Shown here: piece after piece, positions 1-6,481 of the stretch
Position numbering within the stretch: position 1 is the first letter of the stretch
Layout of the letters: each line of letters opens with the position of its first letter
Assembly (NCBI GenBank): GCA_905207535.1
Contig: CAJLLX010000055.1
Location: 1 to 12,369 of the forward strand
DNA length: 12,369 nt
Direction of reading: 5' to 3'
Source of the DNA: an uncultured Muribaculaceae bacterium
GTDB taxonomy: Bacteria; Bacteroidota; Bacteroidia; Bacteroidales; Muribaculaceae
Program-made: the position numbers and the translations under genes
The notes under the pieces: generated by a model
What the model saw: only the letters and a program-made list of their open reading frames with translations
Told to the model about the DNA's origin: nothing
The model's database searches: none

Positions 1-54
1 TATGCGCAACTTTTTCATTATAAATATTTTAAGAAATTAATTCAACCAACAGGT
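1..54 (-). mobile_element. Insertion sequence end (transposase-proximal end; rest of element off the left edge)
   Basis: The first 54 bases match, with about eight differences, the reverse complement of the left end of the IS remnant at 9636-9995. Shared blocks include the terminal CCAACAGGT (46-54 here), an AAATATTTTAAGAAAT-like stretch, and a GCG(C/T)AAC-plus-T-run block near the inner side. In the 9636-9995 copy this end lies upstream of the transposase start, so the transposase of this copy would read leftward, out of the window. The element stops exactly where coding similarity to a DUF1016 protein begins, so it marks the breakpoint of that gene. The internal sequence and the other end cannot be seen. 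Confidence 0.75.
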
Positions 55-406
55 AGAGAAAGAAAAGTTTATAGACTGGCTTTTCTACAATCTGAAACTA
101 TCGTGCTATGTAGTAGTAGAAGTGAAAATCGGTGAGTTTGACTTTGCAGATGCCGGTCAGTTAGGCGGTTATGTTGTTGCTTGTAACCATCTTCTCCGCA
201 AGGAGGGACGTGATAACCCTACAATTGGATTGCTTATTTGTAAGCAGAAAAGCAACACATTGGCTCAATATGCTCTTGAATCAAGCAGCCAGCCTCTCGG
301 AATATCCGAATATGAGCTTGATAAGCTCTATCCTGAAAGGGTTGAAGGAACAATGCCCTCAATCAAAGAGATAGAAGCGAAATTAGATGGTCAAATTAAC
401 GGCTAA
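53..406 (+). pseudogene. DUF1016/YhcG-type PDDEXK nuclease, 3' remnant truncated by an insertion sequence
   Basis: The open frame from the IS boundary to TAA at 404-406 encodes about 117 residues resembling the C-terminal nuclease half of DUF1016 (YhcG/PDDEXK) proteins. The core reads FIDWLFYNLKLSCYVVVEVK, with the Asp and the E-x-K pair expected of a PD-(D/E)xK active site. It is followed by the family-like DNPTIGLLICKQKSN segment and a C-terminal PLGISEYELDKLYPE stretch. The family is usually about 330-380 aa, so the N-terminal winged-helix-like part is missing. There is no start codon in frame before the GTG at 122. DUF1016 genes often sit in restriction-modification or mobile defence islands, but no partner is visible here. 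The segment is AT-rich compared with the next gene, which suggests foreign origin. The 5' half may survive on the far side of the IS, outside the window. Confidence 0.72.
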
Positions 407-417
407 ATTGTAAATTA

Positions 418-1395
418 TCAATTAATCACGATGCGCGGCTTGAGCCTCGGCGTGCACCCTATCGACTCCTTGAAGAAGCAGAGCCCCTCGGAGGGCACTC
501 CCCCTTCCGACGAGGGGCCGATGTCGAGAATCTTCGCCCCCATCCCGGCGCAAATGCGGAAGACCTCGGGCGCAAAGCGGTGCATCACATTCATCCCGTC
601 GCATCCGGGTACGTCGCCCCAGTATACCACCTGCATCACCCCCTGCGCCACGCGATAGACCAGCGCGGCAGCCACGTCGCGACCGCCCAGTGTCATCACT
701 ATCATTTCAGCCTCGGCCAACGCCACGGTGCGCGCCACATCGTCGAGCGTCATGCGCAGCGGGTATCCCTTCCAGGCGCGGTTGGCGGCTATCACGGCAT
801 ACATCCGCTCCACGTCGGCCCTCCGAGCGCAATCGAGCAGCTCCACAGTGGCTTCCATCGCCATGGCATCGCGCATCTTGCGCCGCGCCTTCTGATTCAT
901 CCGCGATGCGGTGACTTCCTGCCAGTTGGCCTCGGTGATACCCCGCAGGTCGTAGTGGTAATTGAGGTCGGCATACATCAGACGCCCCCGGCGCACCAGA
1001 GCGCACTCCACCTTGGCCAGCATCGCCTCATCGTAGAATCCCGGCGGCAGAAATATCTCCACACTCTTCCCCAGCCCCCTGCCGTAATCGGCCACAAGCG
1101 CCGCACAGGCCTCCACCACCTCTACGGTCTGATCCTTGTTGTAGGTGAATCCGCCGAACGGAGCCGAGAACGGCGACAACAACCGCCCCCCTCTCTCGCC
1201 CAAAATCATCCCCATGCGCCATTTGCGCCCGTCGCCGCACAGCAGATAGTGCACGGCGTCGCATTTCGCGGCATTGAGTTGCGCAAACTCCATGCTGTTA
1301 AACAGATGCGTGCACCCCTTCGGAAACACGCGCCCGAACTCCTCCGCCTCCACTCTGCGTATGATCATGCCGTCGTCAGTCATCTCTTTCTCCAT
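418..1395 (-). CDS. GNAT/FemAB-like N-acyltransferase family protein
   Basis: This encodes 325 aa. The N-terminal half (about 1-140) resembles the first lobe of FemAB-like or GNAT-type acyltransferases, with short motifs such as LFNSMEFAQLN and SAPFGGFTY. The second half (about 160-300) is a GNAT-like fold with a basic SRMNQKARRKMRDA stretch, a WKGYPLRMT segment, beta strands around EMIVMTLGGRDVAAALVYR, and a C-terminal LDIGPSSEGGVPSEGLCFFKESIG motif typical of these proteins. Substrate and acyl donor cannot be told from sequence; related proteins act on cell-wall or surface-polysaccharide amino groups. The start at 1393-1395 is supported by a GGAGG seven bases upstream; Met10 is an alternative. 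A TATATTTG -7 box lies at 1493-1500. Its 3' end lies only 11 bp from the AT-rich nuclease remnant, with no visible terminator between them, as if its original downstream neighbour had been replaced. The family call is by pattern only. Confidence 0.7.
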   Translation of the reverse strand: MEKEMTDDGMIIRRVEAEEFGRVFPKGCTHLFNSMEFAQLNAAKCDAVHYLLCGDGRKWRMGMILGERGGRLLSPFSAPFGGFTYNKDQTVEVVEACAALVADYGRGLGKSVEIFLPPGFYDEAMLAKVECALVRRGRLMYADLNYHYDLRGITEANWQEVTASRMNQKARRKMRDAMAMEATVELLDCARRADVERMYAVIAANRAWKGYPLRMTLDDVARTVALAEAEMIVMTLGGRDVAAALVYRVAQGVMQVVYWGDVPGCDGMNVMHRFAPEVFRICAGMGAKILDIGPSSEGGVPSEGLCFFKESIGCTPRLKPRIVIN

Positions 1396-1423
1396 TTATT
1401 TGCCTCCTCTTATTTGCCTCCTC
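1396..1423 (-). repeat. Perfect 14-bp tandem duplication carrying two Shine-Dalgarno sequences
   Basis: The unit TTATTTGCCTCCTC occurs at 1396-1409 and again at 1410-1423. On the coding strand this reads GAGGAGGCAAATAA twice, directly before the ATG at 1395. The proximal GGAGG is 7 nt from the start codon, an ideal spacing. The distal copy is 14 nt further away. Strong Shine-Dalgarno sites are uncommon in Bacteroidales, so a doubled one stands out. Confidence 0.85.
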
Positions 1424-1452
1424 CCCCGCCCTTGTAATCACTACGATGTAGC

Positions 1453-1470
1453 GACGCACCACGGTGCGTC
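1453..1470. repeat. REP-like short palindrome (GACGCACC-AC-GGTGCGTC)
   Basis: Two 8-bp arms, GACGCACC and GGTGCGTC, are separated by two bases, so either strand could fold into a tight hairpin. It lies inside the predicted leader of the acyltransferase gene, between the -7 box at 1493-1500 and the duplicated ribosome binding site. Palindromes with this core resemble dispersed REP-like elements of several bacterial groups (recollection, not checked). No second copy is in the window. Confidence 0.55.
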
Positions 1471-1492
1471 CTCCCCCAACTCATCGCGCATG

Positions 1493-1500
1493 CAAATATA
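1493..1500 (-). promoter_or_regulatory. Bacteroidales -7 box for the acyltransferase gene
   Basis: On the minus strand this reads TATATTTG, a full match to TAnnTTTG. About 20 nt upstream there is only a weak TTTC-type -33 element. Transcription would start near 1486, giving a leader of roughly 90 nt that contains the palindrome at 1453-1470. Confidence 0.5.
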
Positions 1501-1589
1501 ATCAATCAATTCCTCACACCGAAATATTTGGGGATCACCCGGCACCCGGCTGCCCGGAATCCGTCTACGCCATTAGCAGTGGCGGGAAA

Positions 1590-1635
1590 AAACAGCGGCT
1601 TCGCGTCAATATCCTCCGATGCTGACGCGAAGCCG
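1590..1635 (-). terminator. Rho-independent terminator downstream of rpmE2
   Basis: A perfect 13-bp stem pairs CGGCTTCGCGTCA (1596-1608) with TGACGCGAAGCCG (1623-1635) around a 14-nt loop. Read on the minus strand, the stem is followed by CTG and a run of six T (1587-1592 region). It lies 26 bp past the rpmE2 stop codon. Confidence 0.88.
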
Positions 1636-1661
1636 TATATGTTTCGTAGTGAAATAAAAGA

Positions 1662-1916
1662 TCAGTTCTTTTTGCGGTTGCCGTAACGCGACAGGAATTT
1701 GTCGACACGACCGGCGGTGTCCACGAGTTTCTGCTTGCCGGTGAAGAAGGGGTGCGACGAGCTGGTGATTTCAAGCTTTACCAGGGGATAAGTCACACCG
1801 TCGATGTCGATGGTTTCCTTTGCGGCTACAGTCGAGCGGGTGATGAAGATTTCATCGTTCGACATATCTTTGAAAACCACTTCGCGGTAATTGGAAGGAT
1901 GGAGGTCTTTTTTCAT
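1662..1916 (-). CDS. rpmE2: 50S ribosomal protein L31 type B
   Basis: This encodes 84 aa, the usual length for type B L31, a protein of the large ribosomal subunit near the central protuberance. Recognisable segments are the start MKKDLHPSNYREVVFKD, the IDIDGVTYPLVKLEI strand, the family signature SSSHPFFTGKQ at about 52-62, and the basic end KFLSRYGNRKKN. There is no cysteine at all, so it is the zinc-independent paralogue type. The start at 1914-1916 was chosen because family members begin MKKD(I/L)HP; an open frame runs further upstream only through the leader. The gene has its own promoter and terminator and is therefore monocistronic. It is divergent from uvrB, with about 270 bp between start codons. 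Confidence 0.96.
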   Translation of the reverse strand: MKKDLHPSNYREVVFKDMSNDEIFITRSTVAAKETIDIDGVTYPLVKLEITSSSHPFFTGKQKLVDTAGRVDKFLSRYGNRKKN

Positions 1917-1951
1917 TTTATTTCGTTGTTTTTTTAATACTTGTGACGGGG

Positions 1952-1970
1952 GGCCGCTGGTAGGGCGGCC
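1952..1970 (-). promoter_or_regulatory. Hairpin in the rpmE2 leader
   Basis: A perfect 6-bp stem, GGCCGC with GCGGCC, encloses a 7-nt loop in the roughly 60-nt leader between the predicted start site and the rpmE2 ATG. On the minus strand the loop reads CCTACCA. L31 synthesis is autoregulated through leader RNA in some bacteria, so this could be a protein-binding site, but the sequence alone does not show that. Confidence 0.4.
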
Positions 1971-1984
1971 ATAGTAATGGCTTG

Positions 1985-2015
1985 CAAAGGTACGCATTTT
2001 TCACGAACCAGCAAA
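1985..2015 (-). promoter_or_regulatory. Promoter of rpmE2 (TTTG-N19-TAnnTTTG)
   Basis: On the minus strand TTTG (2012-2015) is followed after 19 nt by TACCTTTG (1985-1992). This matches both boxes and the spacing of the main sigma-factor promoter of Bacteroidales. Transcription would begin near 1978. Confidence 0.8.
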
Positions 2016-2136
2016 ACTTTCCGCAATTTTCTTTTCCTTTCCGCACCATATTCCATCTTTGGGGCTTGGGGAGCGATTTTAGGGATTATTCACCATAGTG
2101 GGGAAGGGAGGGGTAGGCGGTGTGGGAAAAATGTTG

Positions 2137-2144
2137 TATCTTTG
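2137..2144 (+). promoter_or_regulatory. -7 box of the uvrB promoter
   Basis: TATCTTTG is a full TAnnTTTG match, 46 nt before the uvrB ATG. No good TTTG -33 box is seen at the expected distance, where the sequence is G-rich. The predicted leader begins with a GGGCC-N5-GGCCC hairpin at 2151-2165. Confidence 0.62.
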
Positions 2145-2190
2145 CAGTTCGGGCCGACGTGGCCCGGCAACAAAACCATTTGCTCTCTTT

Positions 2191-4281
2191 ATGGATTTCA
2201 AACTCGATTCGCAATACAAGCCCACGGGCGACCAGCCGCAGGCCATCGACCAGTTGGCGCAGGGGGTAGACGACGGCGCCAAGGCGCAGACCCTGCTCGG
2301 AGTGACCGGCTCGGGCAAGACCTTCACCATGGCCAATGTCATCACCCGCGTGAAGCGTCCCACGCTCATCCTCAGCCACAACAAGACACTGGCGGCACAG
2401 CTCTACGGCGAGTTCAAGCAGTTTTTCCCCGAAAACTCGGTGCAGTATTTCGTATCGTATTACGACTATTATCAGCCCGAAGCCTACATCCCCTCGGTGG
2501 ACAAATACATCGAGAAAGACCTCATGATCAACGACGAGATAGAGCGTCTGCGTCTGGCCACAGTGTCGGCGCTCCTCTCGGGACGCCGCGATGTGATAGT
2601 GGTCAGTTCGGTGTCGTGTCTCTTCGGTATGGGCAACCCCGAGGACTTCAACGCCAATGTGATCGACATCCGCGTGGGGCAAAAAATAGCCCGCAACGCC
2701 TTCCTGCGCCATCTGGCCGAGGCGCTCTACTCGCGCAACGAGATAGAGCTCAACAGCGGCAATTTCCGCGTGAAGGGAGATACGGTGGACATCCGGCTGG
2801 CCTATGAGGATATCATACTGAGGGTGGTGTTCTGGGGCGACGAGATAGAGACCATCACCACTCTCCACCCGCTCGACAATGTGAGCCTCGGCACGCACGA
2901 CTCCTTCCGTATCTATCCCGCCAACCTATTCGTCACCTCGCGCGAGCGACAGGCGGCGGCGCTGGCCAAGATGGAGGTGGATCTCGGCGACCAGGTGGAG
3001 TTTTTCCGCAAGGAGGCACGCGAGCTTGAGGCCCGGCGCCTCTACGAGCGCACCACCTACGACATAGAGATGATACGCGAAGTGGGCCACTGCCCCGGCA
3101 TCGAGAACTACAGCCGCTACTTCGACGGCCGCCAGGCCGGCATGCGCCCCTTCTGCCTCCTCGACTATTTCCCAAAAGATTATCTCACGATCATCGACGA
3201 GAGCCACGTGACGGTGCCCCAGATTCGCGCCATGTATGGCGGCGACCTCTCGCGCAAGCAGAATCTGGTGAACTACGGCTTCCGCCTCGACTCGGCGCTC
3301 GACAACCGTCCGCTGCGCTTCGAGGAGTTTGAAAGCCTCACCAATCAGGTGATCTACGTCAGCGCCACCCCCGCCGACTACGAGCTGGAGCAGAGCGAAG
3401 GCGTGGTGGTGGAGCAGGTGATACGCCCCACCGGCCTTCTCGACCCGCTCATCACCGTGGAGCCCTCCGAGCATCAAATCGACCACCTGCTGGAGCAGAT
3501 ACAACTGCGCAAAGAACGCGGAGAGCGAGTGCTGGTCACCACCCTCACCAAGCGCATGGCCGAGGAACTCGACGACTACATGCACCGCCTGGAGATCAAA
3601 TCGGCCTACATCCACTCCGACGTCGACACCCTCGACCGCATCCGCATCCTCGACGACCTGCGCGCCGGCACCTATGATGTGCTCATCGGTGTGAACCTGC
3701 TCCGCGAAGGTCTCGACCTTCCGGAGGTGTCGCTCGTGGCCATCCTCGACGCCGACAAGGAGGGATTTCTCCGCTCACACCGCTCGCTCACACAGACCGT
3801 GGGACGCGCCGCCCGAAATCTCAACGGCACCGTCATCATGTATGCCGACCAGATCACCGACTCCATGCGCCTCACCATCGAGGAGACGGAGCGCCGGCGC
3901 GCCCTGCAGCTGGCCTACAACGAGGAGCACGGCATCACGCCGCAGGCCATCGTCAAGGCCCGCAACCGCATCATCGGTCTCGACGAGGAGGATGTGAACC
4001 CCTCGCAGACGCCCAAGGGTGACGGCGACCGCCGCAAGGCACAGGCCCGCGTGGCAGCGTCGAAGCCTGTTCCCTACGAGAACGAATACACCTCGCAGGT
4101 CAATCTCGCCGCCGATCCGGTGATAGCCTACATGAATCCCGCCGAGCTGGAGCGCTCCATCACCCGCATGCGCGCCGACATGGTAGCCGCCGCCAAGAAT
4201 ATGGAGTTTATGGAGGCCGCCCGCCTGCGCGATGAGATAATCAAGATGGAAGACCGCCTCAAAGAGATCCAAAAGCAATGA
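2191..4281 (+). CDS. uvrB: Excinuclease ABC subunit B (nucleotide excision repair)
   Basis: This encodes 696 aa. UvrB verifies DNA damage delivered by UvrA and recruits UvrC for incision. The Walker A motif GVTGSGKT is at 37-44. The damage-probing beta-hairpin YYDYYQPEAYIP begins near residue 90. Helicase motif II DESH is at 336-339, followed by SATPADYE (motif III), the TTLTKRMAEEL segment, GVNLLREGLDLPEV (motif V) and QTVGRAARN (motif VI). The C-terminal UVR domain, about 655-693, contains MEFMEAARLRDEI and would bind UvrC. Length and motifs are complete. The start MDFKLDSQYKPTGDQPQAI matches the family start; an upstream open frame from 2098 runs through the promoter and leader and is not used. 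No uvrA or uvrC is nearby. The next gene lies 159 bp downstream in the same frame with no promoter between, so the two may be co-transcribed. Confidence 0.97.
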   Translation: MDFKLDSQYKPTGDQPQAIDQLAQGVDDGAKAQTLLGVTGSGKTFTMANVITRVKRPTLILSHNKTLAAQLYGEFKQFFPENSVQYFVSYYDYYQPEAYIPSVDKYIEKDLMINDEIERLRLATVSALLSGRRDVIVVSSVSCLFGMGNPEDFNANVIDIRVGQKIARNAFLRHLAEALYSRNEIELNSGNFRVKGDTVDIRLAYEDIILRVVFWGDEIETITTLHPLDNVSLGTHDSFRIYPANLFVTSRERQAAALAKMEVDLGDQVEFFRKEARELEARRLYERTTYDIEMIREVGHCPGIENYSRYFDGRQAGMRPFCLLDYFPKDYLTIIDESHVTVPQIRAMYGGDLSRKQNLVNYGFRLDSALDNRPLRFEEFESLTNQVIYVSATPADYELEQSEGVVVEQVIRPTGLLDPLITVEPSEHQIDHLLEQIQLRKERGERVLVTTLTKRMAEELDDYMHRLEIKSAYIHSDVDTLDRIRILDDLRAGTYDVLIGVNLLREGLDLPEVSLVAILDADKEGFLRSHRSLTQTVGRAARNLNGTVIMYADQITDSMRLTIEETERRRALQLAYNEEHGITPQAIVKARNRIIGLDEEDVNPSQTPKGDGDRRKAQARVAASKPVPYENEYTSQVNLAADPVIAYMNPAELERSITRMRADMVAAAKNMEFMEAARLRDEIIKMEDRLKEIQKQ

Positions 4282-4299
4282 GCCGCTACGACAAACCAC

Positions 4300-4380
4300 A
4301 TAAGACCGATAGGCCCAATAGGCCCACCGGGCAGAATAGGCAGGAAAGGCCCAATAGGCCCTATAAGCCCAATAGGCCGG
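4300..4380 (+). repeat. 9-bp tandem array, nine imperfect copies of ATAGGCCCA
   Basis: Nine consecutive 9-mers fit the consensus ATAGGCCCA, with variants such as CCGGGCAGA, ATAGGCAGG and ATAAGCCCA. It lies in the spacer between uvrB and the radical SAM gene. In the reading frame shared by both genes it reads as I-G-P triplets, that is Gly-X-Y spacing (GPIGPPGRIGRKGPIGPISP), but there is no start codon in that frame between the uvrB stop and 4441. It is best taken as a non-coding minisatellite. Confidence 0.85.
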
Positions 4381-4404
4381 CTGCAGGCCGACAAGGCTGC
4401 GCAT

Positions 4405-4425
4405 CAGCCGCAGCCGCAGCCGCAG
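4405..4425 (+). repeat. Hexanucleotide repeat (CAGCCG)3CAG
   Basis: Three and a half perfect copies of CAGCCG lie 16 bp before the start codon of the radical SAM gene. In its frame they would read QPQPQPQ. No start codon lies upstream in that frame, so translation of this part is unlikely. Confidence 0.75.
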
Positions 4426-4440
4426 AGCGCTCCCGAGCCG

Positions 4441-6276
4441 ATGCCTCGCCGCCCCGTCACAGACTGGCTCCCCACGTCGGTCAAGGAGGCCCGTGCCCGG
4501 GGATGGGAGGAGGGGGAGATCGATATCGTGCTCTTCTCGGGCGATGCCTATGTCGATCACCCCTCGTTTGGCGCCGCCGTCATCGGACGCACGCTCATGG
4601 AGATCGGTGGCTACAAGGGGGCTATGGTGCCACAGCCCAATTGGCAGGACGACCTGCGCGACTTCCGCAAGTTTGGCCGTCCGCGCCTCTTCTTCGGCAT
4701 CTCTGCGGGAGCCATGGACTCGATGGTCAACCACTACACCGCCGCACGCCGGCGCCGCAGTGACGACGCCTACACCCCCGGCGGACGTCACGGCATGCGC
4801 CCCGACTATCCCACCATAGTCTACGCCGAGAAGCTGCGCGAACTCTTCCCCGATGTGCCGATTATTGCCGGAGGCATCGAGGCGTCGCTCCGCCGCAATT
4901 CCCACTACGACTACTGGCAGGACCGCCTGCGCCCCTCCATCCTCGCAGATGCTCCGGTGGATATGATCATCTACGGCATGGGCGAGATCCCCATCCTGGA
5001 GATCGCCCGCCGCCTCGCCGAGGGAGAGCAGATAGGCGACATCCGCGATGTGCCCCAAACCGTGGTGTGGGAGCCGCTCTCGGCCCTCCCCGCCGCCTCC
5101 GATGCCGACAACATCATCCTCCACTCGTGGGAGGAGTGCAGGGCCGACAAGCGCAAGCAGTCGGCCAATTTCCGCCACATAGAGCAGCAGAGCAACCGCC
5201 GCCACGGCGCCACCCTCTGGCAGCAGCATGGCGACCGCGCCGTGCGCGTCAACCCCATGTGTCCGCCGATGACCACCGAGCAGGTCGACCGTTCGTTCGA
5301 CCTCTCCTACACCCGCCTCCCCCATCCACGCTACAACGGCAAGCGTATCCCGGCCTACGACATGATACGCCACTCGGTGTGCATGCACCGCGGATGCTTC
5401 GGCGGATGCGCCTTCTGCACCATCTCGGCTCATCAGGGCAAGTTTATCGCCTCGCGCAGCGAGGCTTCGATCCTACGCGAGGCCGAGGCCATCACCCGCA
5501 TGCACGATTTCAAGGGATATATCTCCGACCTCGGAGGCCCGTCGGCCAACATGTACCGCATGGGGGGCAAAGACACCTCAATCTGCGAGAAATGTCTGCG
5601 TCCGAGCTGCCTCCACCCCAAACCGTGCCCCAATCTCAACACCGACCACTCCTCGCTGCTTCACGTCTATCATGCCGTCGACGCTCTGCCGGGAGTGAAA
5701 AAGTCGTTTATCGGCAGCGGCGTGCGCTACGACCTCTCCATGCACCACACCGGCGACCCCGCCGTGGATGCCGCCAACCGCCGCTACAACGAGGAGCTGA
5801 TCCTCAACCATGTGAGCGGCAGACTGAAGGTGGCCCCCGAGCACACCGAGGACAGCGTGCTCGAGGTGATGCGCAAACCCTCGTTTCAGTTCTTTTACGA
5901 CTTCAAGCGCATTTTCGACCGCGTCAACGCCCGCTACGGCCTCCGTCAGCAGCTCATCCCCTACTTCATCTCGTCGCATCCCGGATGCCATGAGACCGAC
6001 ATGGCCGAACTGGCGATCAAGACCCGCGAACTTGACTTCCACCTCGAGCAGGTGCAGGACTTCACCCCCACCCCAATGACCGTAGCCACCGAAATCTACT
6101 ATTCCGGCTACCATCCCTACACCGGCGAGCGCATCTTCACCGCCCTTACCCCCGCCGAGAAGCTCGCCCAGCGCCAGTACTTCTTCTGGTACGACCGCAC
6201 CTACCGCGCCTCCATCACCGCCTCGCTCCGCCGCCTCAACCGTCCCGACCTCCTCCGGCGACTCTTCCCACGCTGA
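4441..6276 (+). CDS. YgiQ family radical SAM protein (UPF0313)
   Basis: This encodes 611 aa. The N-terminal part (about 1-250) has the UPF0313 pattern: a TDWLPTS start, SGDAYVDHPSFGAAVIGR near 33-50, PRLFFGISAGAMDSMVNHYT and GGIEASLRR. The radical SAM cluster motif CX3CX2C is C319, C323 and C326 in RGCFGGCAFC. A second cysteine group, CX2CX4CX5C (C382, C385, C390, C396), follows SDLGGPSANMY. The C-terminal region holds KVAPEHTE, QQLIPYFISSHPGC and QVQDFTPTPMT, all typical of the family. The reaction is unknown for the family; the enzyme should cleave S-adenosylmethionine at a 4Fe-4S cluster in the cytoplasm. The start at 4441 places TDWLPT at the position usual in Bacteroides homologues. It is shorter than E. 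coli YgiQ (about 740 aa). Probably co-transcribed with uvrB. Confidence 0.92.
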   Translation: MPRRPVTDWLPTSVKEARARGWEEGEIDIVLFSGDAYVDHPSFGAAVIGRTLMEIGGYKGAMVPQPNWQDDLRDFRKFGRPRLFFGISAGAMDSMVNHYTAARRRRSDDAYTPGGRHGMRPDYPTIVYAEKLRELFPDVPIIAGGIEASLRRNSHYDYWQDRLRPSILADAPVDMIIYGMGEIPILEIARRLAEGEQIGDIRDVPQTVVWEPLSALPAASDADNIILHSWEECRADKRKQSANFRHIEQQSNRRHGATLWQQHGDRAVRVNPMCPPMTTEQVDRSFDLSYTRLPHPRYNGKRIPAYDMIRHSVCMHRGCFGGCAFCTISAHQGKFIASRSEASILREAEAITRMHDFKGYISDLGGPSANMYRMGGKDTSICEKCLRPSCLHPKPCPNLNTDHSSLLHVYHAVDALPGVKKSFIGSGVRYDLSMHHTGDPAVDAANRRYNEELILNHVSGRLKVAPEHTEDSVLEVMRKPSFQFFYDFKRIFDRVNARYGLRQQLIPYFISSHPGCHETDMAELAIKTRELDFHLEQVQDFTPTPMTVATEIYYSGYHPYTGERIFTALTPAEKLAQRQYFFWYDRTYRASITASLRRLNRPDLLRRLFPR

Positions 6277-6318
6277 TACGCGACAAAGAGGGTGTATTAT
6301 GACGCCGGCTTGCAGGCA

Positions 6319-6347
6319 AGTGTCATCCCGGTTTGGGAGCTGACACT
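6319..6347. repeat. Inverted repeat downstream of the radical SAM gene
   Basis: AGTGTCA (6319-6325) pairs with TGACACT (6341-6347). Inside it TCCC (6326-6329) can pair with GGGA (6335-6338), giving an extended hairpin on either strand. It is followed by an A run on the plus strand rather than T, so it is not a standard terminator for the plus-strand gene. It could be a 3' stabilising structure. Confidence 0.45.
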
Positions 6348-6348
6348 G

Positions 6349-6394
6349 AAAAAAAGCTGCGCCGTGGATTCCGGAAGAATCTGCGGCGCAGCTT
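6349..6394 (-). terminator. Rho-independent terminator of the biotin-dependent (de)carboxylase gene
   Basis: AAGCTGCGCCG (6354-6364) pairs perfectly with CGGCGCAGCTT (6384-6394), an 11-bp stem. On the minus strand it leads straight into seven T (6349-6355, overlapping the stem foot). It lies about 90 bp past the stop codon at 6482. On the plus strand only a weak T content follows, so termination of the convergent radical SAM gene here is possible but less certain. Confidence 0.85.
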
Positions 6395-6481
6395 AATGTG
6401 TTATCTTACAGGCTCGTTGCTCCGTTGCCGGTCAGCCGGCTATGTCGGCTGCGACAGCCTGACAAAGAAGCGGAGAATTGA

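Noticed and set aside
2098..2190. 31-residue N-terminal extension of uvrB
   Set aside because: It would be encoded by the promoter and leader, and known UvrB proteins begin at the MDFKL-type start.
4300..4380. CRISPR array
   Set aside because: The unit is 9 bp with no spacers, so it is a simple tandem repeat.
4278..4763. Frame starting at an ATG that overlaps the uvrB stop codon (ATGA), rich in RPN repeats
   Set aside because: The overlap looks like translational coupling, but beyond the 9-bp array the frame simply shadows the radical SAM gene in another phase and has no recognisable protein features.
3775..5433. Long minus-strand open frame of 552 codons opposite uvrB and the radical SAM gene
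   Set aside because: It is a shadow of two well-supported genes in GC-rich DNA and contains no recognisable domain.
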